22,737 bases of DNA from a virus, in the IMG/VR virus record IMGVR_UViG_3300015371_000196, positions 1 to 22,737 of that record; one strand, given 5' to 3'. Shown here one piece after another: positions 8,565 through 17,047 of this stretch (within the stretch, counting starts at the first letter, position 1; each line of letters opens with the position of its first letter). Both the position numbers and the translations under genes were made by a program. The notes beneath the pieces are model-generated. The model worked only from the letters and a program-made list of their open reading frames with translations, was not told where the DNA came from and searched no databases.

Positions 8565-9211
8565 TACCAATTATCTCCTGCATAGTCACGGATAACGGGG
8601 TACTGATCTTTGTACGGACTGAAAGCCTCAGAACGTGACTGAACCATACGGTTCGCAAGGTCGGTTCCCATTGCATTTGCCTGTTCAACATCCTCATTTA
8701 GTTCCCGAGCACGCATGAGAGCGTACCGAACTAAATCCTCGTGCATATACAACGGGATTTGCAACTGATCCGTGATCTGTGTGAGTGGTTCAGGAGAACA
8801 CACATACCACAATTTGAGCGCCTTCGGAACTGCTTTCGATCCTACAGGCCAGGGATAAACAGAGCCACCCCAAAAATAATAGAGCGAGACCTTCTGATCG
8901 CTCACAGATTGTGGATCGCCAATGTATTGATCCAAATCCATGAGCGTCGTCTTCTGTAGATTAATAGTACTCGTACCATCATTCCACGTCACACGCTTTT
9001 CGAGAATGAAATCGGCGGGTAGAACAAATCCGTTCGAGAACGTAACAGGATCGAAATCGAACTCCTTCGACTTCGTAAGGATTTCTGTCTGCCGGGCAAC
9101 TTCCATCTGACCATCGGAAACCCAAGAAATGATATCCTCAACAGAGATTTGGACTTCATCTTCATCGCCGAAAATCCTCTGTACCCGAGTAATGATATCA
9201 GTCAGTTGCAT
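8564..9211 (-). CDS. Head-tail adaptor protein, SU10-adaptor-like (215 aa)
   Basis: ATG at 9211 overlaps the previous gene by 14 nt. The protein opens MQLTDIITRVQRIFGDEDEVQIS followed by WVSDGQMEVARQTEIL, the helical N-terminus typical of podoviral and SU10-like adaptors. A central beta-rich insert follows (FVLPADFILEKRVTWNDG, LYYFWGGSVYPWPVG, LKLWYVCSPEPLT), then a C-terminal helical part (HEDLVRYALMRARELNEDVEQANAMGTDLANRM). The length and the helix-beta-helix layout suit a dodecameric adaptor ring below the portal. Its position between a capsid-proximal gene and the nozzle-like protein agrees. Confidence 0.75.
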   Translation of the reverse strand: MQLTDIITRVQRIFGDEDEVQISVEDIISWVSDGQMEVARQTEILTKSKEFDFDPVTFSNGFVLPADFILEKRVTWNDGTSTINLQKTTLMDLDQYIGDPQSVSDQKVSLYYFWGGSVYPWPVGSKAVPKALKLWYVCSPEPLTQITDQLQIPLYMHEDLVRYALMRARELNEDVEQANAMGTDLANRMVQSRSEAFSPYKDQYPVIRDYAGDNW

Positions 9212-9689
9212 CTCGTTTCACCACGCCCTTGTCGTCCTCAATCGTGACGAGTTCACCATCACTATTTGTGAGGGTGTATGACGTCTTCGGATTTTTCAAC
9301 AGATGCACAACTTGATCGTGCGCTTCTGCCATACTGTCCTTGAATGCTTCCTGCTGACTATCTCGGACGCCTTGATTATTTGCTTCGAGTCGTCCCTGGA
9401 CGTCTGTTATCCAGGTGTCTGCGGCTATGATACGCTCTTTCACACGCTCATCAAGCGTCCAGCAAGAAAAGACAACTCTCGTTAGTCCATCAGGACAACG
9501 CTCGATTACTTTGTACGGCGGGTCATCCACAGAAAGATCAAACCGATTAGGATCAAGATAAACAACGTCCAAGTCAGGATCGTAATTTCTGATCCACTCC
9601 ACAATTGCCAGAACATCACGCTCTACCACTACACCTGGAGCAATTGTTACCATCTTGCTCCACTCGGCTGGAGTTAAAGGAATAGTCAT
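9198..9689 (-). CDS. Hypothetical connector-region protein (163 aa)
   Basis: The internal ATG at 9689 is preferred over a longer reading (to 9875) because AAAGGAAG lies 5 nt before it, and the longer form would run through the terminator hairpin and into the capsid gene. The product opens MTIPLTPAEWSKMVTIAPGVV and contains WIRNYDPDLDVVYLDPNRFDLSVDDPPYKV (~33-62). The C-terminal half is helical and charged and ends VTIEDDKGVVKRDATD. No family recognised. It sits between the capsid and the adaptor, where head-completion or decoration proteins are often encoded, but no motif fixes its role. Confidence 0.7.
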   Translation of the reverse strand: MTIPLTPAEWSKMVTIAPGVVVERDVLAIVEWIRNYDPDLDVVYLDPNRFDLSVDDPPYKVIERCPDGLTRVVFSCWTLDERVKERIIAADTWITDVQGRLEANNQGVRDSQQEAFKDSMAEAHDQVVHLLKNPKTSYTLTNSDGELVTIEDDKGVVKRDATD

Positions 9690-9703
9690 TGGCTTCCTTT
9701 CGT

Positions 9704-9737
9704 AAATAAGAAAGGGGAGTGCCGAAGCACTCCCCTT
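9704..9737 (-). terminator. Rho-independent terminator after the major capsid gene
   Basis: Read on the minus strand, AAGGGGAGTGC, a TTCG loop and GCACTCCCCTT form a perfect 11-bp stem (9712-9737) closed by C(UUCG)G, the extra-stable tetraloop. It is followed by a T-rich run, TTTCTTATTT (down to about 9704). It begins 29 nt past the capsid stop codon and ends 15 nt before the start codon of the next gene. It should stop or reduce transcription downstream of the most strongly needed gene. Confidence 0.88.
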
Positions 9738-9766
9738 CCTGGCTCCTGACCCGCTCAGGAGATTTG

Positions 9767-10954
9767 TTAGACCTCGGTAACACCAGTATGGAGAACGTGC
9801 GCTCCACGCATAGAAGTTCCGAGTTCCCAATACTGCTTCATAAGACCCTGCCAAGCATCGTAATCGGCAATCCACTTAAGGACCGCACCATCATCGTCGG
9901 CAAAGTACCAAGCCTTACGACGATACTTCTTGATCTTGGACTCGTCCATGAAGAACATGTACGTGGGAGGCGCATCAACATCCTCAACCACAGGAATCTC
10001 AGTTCCGTAGTTGAAAGGAAGTCCCTGGAAACCACCAGGATACGACTTCGTATCTGTATAACGCCGCTGATTTGTCAGCAAAGCGAAATACGCACGACGA
10101 ACTCCGAGAGAAGTGAAAATGACTGATGTCTTTCCACCTCGGGTACGAGCCGTATCACACGCCTTAATCATGTTCGTTTCCGAAAGGGCACCGTTAATAG
10201 CAACCGTATTTCCGGCCCACTTTGGCTCGATGGCGGGATCGAGGCCATAAACTGAACCTGTAGCCGCACACATCGGAACGAAACCAGTTGGCTCCAAACC
10301 ACGGTTACCAGCACGATAGATACCCATCGTGGCCGTTGTTGCACCAGTGACACCTGAGAAAACAACTGTGTTAGTTGTCTTATCAACCGAGTTGATTGTC
10401 AGGCCAGTTCCTGTCGGTGCCGCAACACCGGTGGCAACTTCACGGATATCAACGATCATACCTGCTTCCAGGTTCTGAGCATTGACAACCGTATGAGTAG
10501 CACCCGTAGCCGTATCGTTAATCATCGCACGGACACCATTGTTGATGTTTCCGTAGGTGATGATGTTCTCATCCTTAACCAGATCGTTCTTCAATCCATC
10601 CATTTCCTCGTCCATCATATTACTGAACGCCTGGAAATTCGTGGATGCAAGTTCCATCGTCTGGCCCGAAATACGGAAGCGGCCATATCCGTACTTCAGT
10701 TTGACCTGCACGGCAGCGTAACCCTGCTGGCCAGGATTCGCCAACTGCGTTTCCTCATCTCGATATGAGATACCAGCATTACGCTTCACTCGAATTGGGA
10801 AAGTCACGTACTTCCCACCGACCGTATCCGTTACGCCTGCGCTGGAGGATTCGATTCGGCGAGTAGCAACAACTTCCTCGTTGGACTGATCGACAATACG
10901 GCCTTCGTAAATTTCCTTCAAAGCCGCATTGACCGTTGTCATGGTTGCGCCCAT
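9767..10954 (-). CDS. Major capsid protein, HK97-fold type (395 aa)
   Basis: ATG 10954 has AGGAGA 7 nt upstream and follows the scaffold gene by 12 nt. The ~395-aa length, the order portal-scaffold-capsid and the composition mark it as the coat protein. Features include GGKYVTFPIRVKRNAGISYRD (~46-66), a long helix with TMELASTNFQAFSNMMDEEMDGLKNDL (~98-125) that could be the spine helix, a Thr/Gly/Val-rich insertion (~150-215), and a C-terminal part with SVIFTSLGVRRAYFALLTNQ and YMFFMDESKIKKYRRKAWYF. No N-terminal delta domain or protease is evident, in keeping with a separate scaffold. A terminator follows directly, which suggests a high local transcript level ending here. The fold is inferred from length, order and texture. 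Confidence 0.85.
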   Translation of the reverse strand: MGATMTTVNAALKEIYEGRIVDQSNEEVVATRRIESSSAGVTDTVGGKYVTFPIRVKRNAGISYRDEETQLANPGQQGYAAVQVKLKYGYGRFRISGQTMELASTNFQAFSNMMDEEMDGLKNDLVKDENIITYGNINNGVRAMINDTATGATHTVVNAQNLEAGMIVDIREVATGVAAPTGTGLTINSVDKTTNTVVFSGVTGATTATMGIYRAGNRGLEPTGFVPMCAATGSVYGLDPAIEPKWAGNTVAINGALSETNMIKACDTARTRGGKTSVIFTSLGVRRAYFALLTNQRRYTDTKSYPGGFQGLPFNYGTEIPVVEDVDAPPTYMFFMDESKIKKYRRKAWYFADDDGAVLKWIADYDAWQGLMKQYWELGTSMRGAHVLHTGVTEV

Positions 10955-10966
10955 TGGCGTTTTCTC

Positions 10967-11758
10967 CTATTGACCCTGCGCCGCAGCATCCGCTAGCATT
11001 TGTGCTACCAAATCCTGCGTCTGTTGACGTGTGAGTTTCGTAGGGTCAACTCCGTTTGTCGGAACGCTTCCGCCACCGCCCAAAACTGGGACAGGACGTT
11101 TCCCTGACATTCGGCTATTGATGGTATCCTGAACGAACTTTCCATACTGCTGTACGGCTTGTTCGCCATCCATACCCTTCATCATCTTGGACAATACCCA
11201 ATCCTCGTCGAAATCACCATAACGTTCTTTCAACTGACCGAGATAATCGTCCAATTCACGATCTTCTAGATCGGCTTGTTGCTGTTGTTCGGTTTGCATG
11301 AATCGTTCGGCTAGAGACTCTAGAATGCCCTCCATCCGCGTGAACTTCTCCACGAAAGCCTGCGGAAGTTGCTCACCGAATTCATCAGTGTATTGCTGAA
11401 CTTGCTGTTGTTGCTGCTGTTGATCTTCCTGACCTTGATTAACGAAGTTGCCCAAGAGTTCATAGACTCTTGCTGGGTCTTCGTTAATCATTTGCTGGAG
11501 CGCCATAGCGCCCTGAATTGACTCTATGTCGCCAAGATCCTTATAGGGAGCGTACTGCTGGTGAATCTGCTGGAAACGTCGAGTAACACCAGCATCCCAA
11601 TCCTTAATGTATTTGGCGACAACGTTTCGATCGGCGTCTGGAATCTTGGAGAGAAATGGATTCGCTAGGCTATCCTGATTCTCAGGAGCAAGATCACTCC
11701 CATCAGAACCGATGCCAGGATCATTCCCGTCACCAAGATCAAGATTGAAATCTGACAT
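10967..11758 (-). CDS. Capsid scaffolding protein (263 aa)
   Basis: ATG 11758 lies 12 nt after the portal stop, with AGGAAG about 10 nt upstream. The protein is acidic and hydrophilic, with a disordered N-terminus (MSDFNLDLGDGNDPGIG), a heptad-like helical centre containing a Gln run (DQQQQQQQVQQ, ~112-122), a Glu/Gln/Leu helix (~136-170), DYLGQLKERYGDFDEDWVL (~171-189) and a short C-terminal helix-rich tail (KLTRQQTQDLVAQMLADAAAQG). Its position between portal and coat genes and its low-complexity helical nature are the usual marks of a phage scaffold. The basic residues of the C-terminal region could bind coat subunits. No protease domain is fused to it. Confidence 0.85.
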   Translation of the reverse strand: MSDFNLDLGDGNDPGIGSDGSDLAPENQDSLANPFLSKIPDADRNVVAKYIKDWDAGVTRRFQQIHQQYAPYKDLGDIESIQGAMALQQMINEDPARVYELLGNFVNQGQEDQQQQQQQVQQYTDEFGEQLPQAFVEKFTRMEGILESLAERFMQTEQQQQADLEDRELDDYLGQLKERYGDFDEDWVLSKMMKGMDGEQAVQQYGKFVQDTINSRMSGKRPVPVLGGGGSVPTNGVDPTKLTRQQTQDLVAQMLADAAAQGQ

Positions 11759-11770
11759 TTTCGGTGCTTC

Positions 11771-13819
11771 CTACTGAGTTGGTTGTGGCTGTTGAGATTG
11801 CTGCGGCTGCTCTCCGGGTGCCCCCTGGTCTGGACTGTTCGGAGGCGCCTGATTCAGTATCGCCATCTGAGATTGCTGCCTCTGACGGTGCAACTGCAAG
11901 TGCTGAACATGAACCTGTTGGATTTGTGGATCCAGATTCTCAAAATCCTGCGTCTTCATGTAGTCTGTATGATACAGAACGTGAGCCTGGTCATCATCCC
12001 ATTCGTTAATGGGCAACGGTTGTGGACCCATAGGTTGACCCGTCATAGGATCAACTTGCGGCTGACCAGTCATTGGATCCATTTGCTGCTGCATCATAAA
12101 TTGCTGAGCAGATTCAGTCATCTGGTGATTTTCACGCTGAACCTGACGAGCATCCAACTGAGATTCTTCGTAAAGACGTCCAGTTTCAACCATATCCATG
12201 TACCGGAGCGCTTTGTCGGGAGTGATCCACCCCATCTTGCCCAACTCAGTGATAAATGCTTGCTTTGCAGCGCGTGAACGTGGAGCGGCGGAACCTGATT
12301 CAACTCGGAGATTGGTGTTACCGTTGATATTCGCTTTGGAGTATTCCTTCGCCTCGTAGACACTGTTTTCTCCGAGTACGTTGATCTTTCGGCTGACGTC
12401 CCAATACTGAGCAACGTAACCGAGAATTTGCTGCCCTACCTTCTCTGTTGCTTCCTCAAGAGAAGCAGATGTGTGGGCAAACTTCGTGTCGTTTTCTTCC
12501 TGTAGATACGCAATGGCAGAAGCAGCCTCAACTCCCGGCGGAGTTCTGCCCTTCGTAATTTCGTAGGAAGCCGTTTGTTCGTCAATGTCCTGCTGTAGCC
12601 TGTTCAGTTCCTCAGCGATATATTCCGGCAGATTAGAAAGGGGGATCGGTGTGGGTGGATTAAACCCTGGCGTATACAAAATCACCAGCCCTGGTTCGGA
12701 AGTGATCTTGTTAACGTCCACCGACCCCTTAACAGCGAGAAGTTGCGGCTTAGCCATTTTGTTTTTGGCTTCGACAATTTGGGACCGTGTGCGGTTCAGT
12801 TCCCGCTGTAGGGGAATGAGATCCGTAATCGTCGATTCTCCGTAAAATCTCCCTGTAGGAAGGTGGTCAATTTTGGCGAATGGGAAATCAGTGACATCAT
12901 AAGGCCACTGTTCAAAGAACGTTAAGATTTGATCCCCAGCCCACGATACAAGCGCCCCATTCTCAAAGTCTTTGCAAGGCTTAATCCATGCTTCCTTAAC
13001 GTAGACTTGATCCGAAGTCGCTTGATTCTGTGCATTGACACCGAGTGCGGACAAGAACTGTTGTTCCAGAACACCAGAGCCTACAGAAGAATCGGCTGGG
13101 ATTTCTTTACCAAACCTCCAATTGATCCACGCCTTATCCTTCGTCATAGCATGAATCAAGAACGGCTGATTCTCAATTTCTTCTTCCTGCATGAGCGGAG
13201 CCAAAATGTGGAACGCATTGACAGGCTCGACGCAAATTTTCCCAGGAACGCCAGAGGGGTCCATCTGTTCTTCGTCATAATACGTCTTCAAGAACGATGA
13301 ACCACACAAGAGCGCCCAGAATACGCTACGCCGGATAAGACGGTTGAACTTCATTTCCGACATTTCGTATTCAGCGATCTGCTCGCCTGCACGCGCAGCA
13401 GCCACATCAGAATCCTCAGTGGAGGCTGGGATTACGTAGATTTGAGGCTGCTCTTTGGTAATTTTCGTCAACTCGAATCGGACCGACGGACGAATCTTGT
13501 TGACAACCAAACGCACACGCCATTTCGGCGCAGCAGGCTCGTACAGGCGAGTCATGGTGCCAGATGCCCCGGGTGCCCACGTTACATACTGGCGACCAAA
13601 GTAGAACGCCATGTTCATGTACCATTGGCGTTCGAACTGTGTCCTTGCCTTTCGGCAAGTATCAAACATCTTATTCAGTTTGGAAAGGAGTTCTTGTCTC
13701 TCTTTATCGGAAAGGGAATCAGCGCGGTTCTCATTCACGTTTTGAGCCATGAATTGAGAAGGATCAGCGCCCTCACCGCCCTGCATTCCACCCATGAGGG
13801 CGCTCATCATATCAGTCAT
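11771..13819 (-). CDS. Portal protein (682 aa)
   Basis: ATG 13819 overlaps the stop of a small upstream gene by 8 nt, with a weak GGGGAT ribosome site. The 682-aa length fits the long portals of podoviruses such as P22. After a Met/Gly-rich N-terminus come RKARTQFERQWYMNMAFYFGRQYVTW (~56-81), RLVVNKIRPSVRFELTKITKEQP (102-124), a beta-rich wing, GRFYGESTITDLIPLQRELNRTRSQIVEAKNKM (the clip/stem segment typical of portals), and SYEITKGRTPPGVEAASAIAYLQEENDTK. The C-terminal ~120 residues are Gln-rich, with the tandem repeat DPMTGQPQVDPMTGQP, followed by a helical, Gln/His-rich tail that may form a barrel. It lies directly before the scaffold. Confidence 0.9.
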   Translation of the reverse strand: MTDMMSALMGGMQGGEGADPSQFMAQNVNENRADSLSDKERQELLSKLNKMFDTCRKARTQFERQWYMNMAFYFGRQYVTWAPGASGTMTRLYEPAAPKWRVRLVVNKIRPSVRFELTKITKEQPQIYVIPASTEDSDVAAARAGEQIAEYEMSEMKFNRLIRRSVFWALLCGSSFLKTYYDEEQMDPSGVPGKICVEPVNAFHILAPLMQEEEIENQPFLIHAMTKDKAWINWRFGKEIPADSSVGSGVLEQQFLSALGVNAQNQATSDQVYVKEAWIKPCKDFENGALVSWAGDQILTFFEQWPYDVTDFPFAKIDHLPTGRFYGESTITDLIPLQRELNRTRSQIVEAKNKMAKPQLLAVKGSVDVNKITSEPGLVILYTPGFNPPTPIPLSNLPEYIAEELNRLQQDIDEQTASYEITKGRTPPGVEAASAIAYLQEENDTKFAHTSASLEEATEKVGQQILGYVAQYWDVSRKINVLGENSVYEAKEYSKANINGNTNLRVESGSAAPRSRAAKQAFITELGKMGWITPDKALRYMDMVETGRLYEESQLDARQVQRENHQMTESAQQFMMQQQMDPMTGQPQVDPMTGQPMGPQPLPINEWDDDQAHVLYHTDYMKTQDFENLDPQIQQVHVQHLQLHRQRQQSQMAILNQAPPNSPDQGAPGEQPQQSQQPQPTQ

Positions 13820-13988
13820 CGCCGATTATCCCCAAGTCTCGATAATCCTGTGTCATATCTATCAAAACTTCACCATCACCGACCCAATTGATTTTCTCCA
13901 ACTCTGATTCATCATCGTTGCGGAGAATTTCCCTCTCAGGTGAGTGAGAGTTTGGGCTGGGTTCCTGGCTGAGAATCTGATACGTCAT
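13812..13988 (-). CDS. Small acidic protein (58 aa), start uncertain
   Basis: A frame ending in a TGA that overlaps the portal start (ATGACTGA) fills the space between the zinc-ribbon gene and the portal gene. The likely start is ATG 13988, with AGGGA 4 nt upstream, giving MTYQILSQEPSPNSHSPERE and ending YRDLGIIGDD. It overlaps the 3' end of the zinc-ribbon gene by 53 nt. The product is acidic and hydrophilic and has no recognised family. The open frame continues further upstream in the shadow of the zinc-ribbon gene, so the start could differ. The tight join with the portal gene is the main argument that it is translated. Confidence 0.5.
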   Translation of the reverse strand: MTYQILSQEPSPNSHSPEREILRNDDESELEKINWVGDGEVLIDMTQDYRDLGIIGDD

Positions 13989-14400
13989 CGGATCCCTGCT
14001 CATCAGTTTGTTCATCAACAGGGTTCGTTCGTTCGATGAGCGCGTCGAGATTTCGCTCCGTTCCTTCAAGAGAAACATGATGATCTTCAACATACCGATG
14101 GATTGTAGACACGTCAATGCCAAGAGTAGCAAGGTTACCCATTGCTGATTCGGCTTCCTCGATTCTTGCATGAGCGTCTCTGACTTTCTGTTCGAGTTCC
14201 TGTCGTTTAGCGGGCGTAAGAAATCCTGCTTCTGTAGCCATCTGCCCGAAACAAATCGAGCAGTAATACACACGGCCATAGAAGTCTTCTATGATTCCTA
14301 CATCGAGCCACCATTCTCTACCTTCTGAAAGTGAGCCTGCTCCACACATTCTGCATTGCGCGGGTGAGGCTACAGGCTCACTAACAATTCGAATCAACAT
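13936..14400 (-). CDS. Zinc-ribbon / coiled-coil small protein (154 aa)
   Basis: The ATG at 14400 was chosen because AAAGGAAG lies just upstream and it starts 19 nt after the previous gene. An earlier in-frame ATG would lie inside that gene. The N-terminal half holds two Cys-x2-Cys pairs (C16/C19 and C47/C50: CRMC and CSIC), a four-cysteine zinc-ribbon pattern. Residues ~60-90 form a charged helix (TPAKRQELEQKVRDAHARIEEAESAM) that may be a coiled coil. The C-terminal ~40 residues are acidic and disordered. It lies between the large terminase and portal genes. A DNA- or protein-binding role in packaging is possible but unproven. Confidence 0.75.
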   Translation of the reverse strand: MLIRIVSEPVASPAQCRMCGAGSLSEGREWWLDVGIIEDFYGRVYYCSICFGQMATEAGFLTPAKRQELEQKVRDAHARIEEAESAMGNLATLGIDVSTIHRYVEDHHVSLEGTERNLDALIERTNPVDEQTDEQGSDDVSDSQPGTQPKLSLT

Positions 14401-14419
14401 GCTGCTTCCTTTGTTTGAG

Positions 14420-14809
14420 TTACTTCTTCTCAGGCTTCCGATCAAGTTCATCGAGTTCGGCCTGATTACGAGCGGGGCCACCAATAGTAGCACCACGCTT
14501 TGCGGCTTCTTCGGCATCCTTTTCCGCCTGCTTAGCAGCCTTCTGTTCATCTTCTGTCAGCGGGCGAACAGGGGAAGGATTCTTGGCGGTCAGGACATAA
14601 ACACCAACAGGAAGCGCACCGCCAGTATTCGCATACGAAACTGCACCGCCCGATCCCTGAACGTAAATCCCCGTCACAGAATCACCGGTAACAGAAGCAA
14701 CTTCTTCACCATCCATGAAGACCTTTACTTCTGTTTGCACCACTACAACAGTAGCCTTTTCATCCTTCTGAGCGGGCTGCTCAGGTGCCTTCGTTGTGGT
14801 TTCGGCCAT
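14420..14809 (-). CDS. Hypothetical protein (129 aa) between terminase and zinc-ribbon genes
   Basis: The ATG at 14809 is preferred over the one two codons earlier: it overlaps the terminase stop as TAATG and sits 9 nt from the strong GGGAGGAG ribosome site. The product has a short acidic, Ala/Gln/Glu-rich N-terminus, a beta-rich core (ATVVVVQTEVKVFMDGEEVASV, ~19-40; GIYVQGSGGAVSYANTGGALPVGVYVLTAKNP, ~47-78) and a charged helical tail (DEQKAAKQAEKDAEEAAKRG, ~86-105). No family recognised. The core could be a small beta-sandwich. Confidence 0.7.
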   Translation of the reverse strand: MAETTTKAPEQPAQKDEKATVVVVQTEVKVFMDGEEVASVTGDSVTGIYVQGSGGAVSYANTGGALPVGVYVLTAKNPSPVRPLTEDEQKAAKQAEKDAEEAAKRGATIGGPARNQAELDELDRKPEKK

Positions 14810-16320
14810 TACCATTCTCCTCCCAATTGGGAATCTACCATTTCCGTGTAATCACGGTCTAGGGGCTGCTGGACGAGTGACCAGTCGATCATCCCCCCGT
14901 CAGATGCAGATGCTGTCGGAGCATGAATAATATTGCCAATGTTGGGTGAATCCGTACCATCAAACTGTGGATTACTTGCAACAATGTAGCGCAACGCATC
15001 ACAAGCATGGTCGTTCTTCTTGTGCGGTTCCTCTTTTACATTCCGCTCGGATTGCATCTTTTTAGAAGACCAGGTTGCCCACCTGTAACGGGCCAGTTCT
15101 TTCAGCAGATTCTCGCAGTTGGCCGTTACGAAAAGTTGTTTCTTTTCGAAGAGGGATGCAACAGCATTGATACCTGCTCGGACGTCATTGTTTCCAAGGA
15201 CGATGGGAACTCCGGCTTCGACGTACTCGATGTGGACGGAGGTTGCTGTAATAGGGTCGGTATTGCGGATTGACGGATCACCAACCATAAAATTAGGTTC
15301 GATTCCGTATAGCCGGTTCTTGGCCTTAACAACTTCCGCATGGTACGCCACAATTTGACCGGATTCATAGTGTTCATCGAAGATTATGATCTTTCCGTCG
15401 GGACTCAACGCTGCCCAAAGCCATGCTGTTGGGTTGTTGAAGCCATGATCCATTCCGCAGACGAATTGCCACTTGTCCTTAATCAATTTCCATCGGGATG
15501 AATGCAAAACCGATGGAATAATGTTATCCGGACCAAATTTCTTATAGATCAAGCCCCCCATCTGGACAAATTTGCCCTGACGACGTGCTGCCTTCTCGTC
15601 GTCATCCATTGTAGCAAGTAACTGGTCGATTTCAACCATTGAAAGATAAATGTTGTCGTCCATTCCTGCTTCGACAACGAAGAAGTTAGGATTTGTACGC
15701 GCCGCAATGTAAATATCGTCGTAAACCCACGTCATTCCCTCAACAGGTGTCATAGAACACCACCAAGAGCCACCTACGTCCACTAGACGTGCCATATTCT
15801 CGTTGAAAATTGGCTTCGGAGGTTCTTCATCGAAGTGAACGAAGTGTCTTGACGTACCAGCGAACTTTTCCAAGTCCATTTCGTACGACATTAGTTCTAC
15901 GAACGACCCATTTGCAAGCGTCAGCGTTCTCAAACCCCGGTTATAGGAACTTTCCCATGACTGATCTATTAATTCTGATGGTGGAATCCATCTAGCCAAC
16001 TCAGGAAGGATGATTTTCTCTACGCCTTGGAGAATATCGACAGCAACAATTCGGCCTCGAATAGGCGTTGGTGGTGTAGGTCGATATGGATGCTTTCCGG
16101 TAAGCCAAAGTACGTCCTCAGCCACTCCTGCCACAGTTTTTCCCGATCGGTTGCCTCCAATAAACAATCTTCCCTTGGCAACTGAACCATGGAATCTCTC
16201 CTGGTGATCCATTGGCTTATAGCCATAGATCGTTGGTTTGACGGCTGTTCGACGTAAACCATCAATAAAATGCTCCAACATTAGTTGTGGAGTCATCTTT
16301 TGTTCTGTTTTACGTGGCAC
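14809..16320 (-). CDS. terL: Terminase large subunit (503 aa)
   Basis: The packaging motor and headful or end-cutting nuclease. Starts at GTG 16320 (GGAAG 4 nt upstream), overlapping the lysozyme gene by 11 nt. The ATPase domain has a Walker A motif GGNRSGKT (55-62) and a Walker B region HFVHFDEEPP (159-168) with the catalytic Glu next to Asp. SMTPVEG (189-195) fits the coupling motif. The RNase H-like nuclease domain shows GMDHGF with D291, MVGDPS with D348, and NDHACDALRY with D441, the usual acidic triad. The length is typical of TerL. The gene lies between the lysis genes and the portal region, about 5 kb from the TerS-like gene, an unusual separation. Confidence 0.95.
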   Translation of the reverse strand: MPRKTEQKMTPQLMLEHFIDGLRRTAVKPTIYGYKPMDHQERFHGSVAKGRLFIGGNRSGKTVAGVAEDVLWLTGKHPYRPTPPTPIRGRIVAVDILQGVEKIILPELARWIPPSELIDQSWESSYNRGLRTLTLANGSFVELMSYEMDLEKFAGTSRHFVHFDEEPPKPIFNENMARLVDVGGSWWCSMTPVEGMTWVYDDIYIAARTNPNFFVVEAGMDDNIYLSMVEIDQLLATMDDDEKAARRQGKFVQMGGLIYKKFGPDNIIPSVLHSSRWKLIKDKWQFVCGMDHGFNNPTAWLWAALSPDGKIIIFDEHYESGQIVAYHAEVVKAKNRLYGIEPNFMVGDPSIRNTDPITATSVHIEYVEAGVPIVLGNNDVRAGINAVASLFEKKQLFVTANCENLLKELARYRWATWSSKKMQSERNVKEEPHKKNDHACDALRYIVASNPQFDGTDSPNIGNIIHAPTASASDGGMIDWSLVQQPLDRDYTEMVDSQLGGEW

Positions 16321-17047
16321 GATGCTTCCAATTCATAAAAAATGGCATTTCTTGTTCAGTTTCACCAGTTAATCCGCACGTCAACTTAAATGCGGCAGCA
16401 TCATCGACTTGATCTAGATCACAATCCCCTAAGACGCCAGGACAAGCCCCTGTGCCGGAAAATTGCCAGGCATCCCAGGGAATTCCAGCAGCATGTTTGT
16501 TCCGGGCATCTGATTCAGATGAATAGGCAGCAAATACACGCGCTCGTTGTCCATTATAAATAGAAGAGGATCGCCAAAGCGTACCACCCGCCACGTAGCC
16601 CCCGGTATAAACTGCAACAGGCAATTTTGTGGCAACCTCGACCGTTTGACACCATAATAGTGTAAGTTGCTCTGAAATGCCTTCTGTCTCTGCATCACAC
16701 ATGACTCCTTCCCCCGATAACAACCGACCTACAGCAGAAACGAAATTCCGTGCTTGTTGATCCCAAGGAGTATTCGTAGCCTGATTCGGACTGTGCGGGG
16801 TCGTTGGGTAGCCATATGCTAATCTATAGCGAAAACCGAGTGTGCCCGCAGGAGCATCGGCGGGAATACTCAAACGAGCACACTCGGATCTATTGTAGGC
16901 GAATGATGGATCTACTGAATCACCCTTGATCGTTTGGTAGGCGACCCACCAAACGCCTGCGTTCTTAACAGCCTCCCAATCAACCGGTTTTGCTTGATAT
17001 GGAGGATGCTGAAATCGACTTACGTCGATGCCATCTTTTCGAGGCAC
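16310..17047 (-). CDS. GH25 lysozyme (endolysin, 245 aa)
   Basis: A GH25 muramidase that cleaves the glycan strand of peptidoglycan. The start is GTG 17047, overlapping the stop of the 87-aa gene (TAGTG); the longer upstream frame has no support. The protein opens MPRKDGIDVSRFQ, the family's first strand with a catalytic-site Asp, continues with DWEAVKNAGVWWVAYQTIKGDSVDPSFAYN (23-52), has the family's D-x-E pair at D118/E120 (MCDAETEG), then LPVAVYTGGYV (142-152) and the closing AWQFSGTG with DCDLDQ (208-213). There is no separate wall-binding domain and no signal peptide, so export probably depends on a holin. It is the second of two peptidoglycan hydrolases in this cluster. Confidence 0.92.
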   Translation of the reverse strand: MPRKDGIDVSRFQHPPYQAKPVDWEAVKNAGVWWVAYQTIKGDSVDPSFAYNRSECARLSIPADAPAGTLGFRYRLAYGYPTTPHSPNQATNTPWDQQARNFVSAVGRLLSGEGVMCDAETEGISEQLTLLWCQTVEVATKLPVAVYTGGYVAGGTLWRSSSIYNGQRARVFAAYSSESDARNKHAAGIPWDAWQFSGTGACPGVLGDCDLDQVDDAAAFKLTCGLTGETEQEMPFFMNWKHRAT

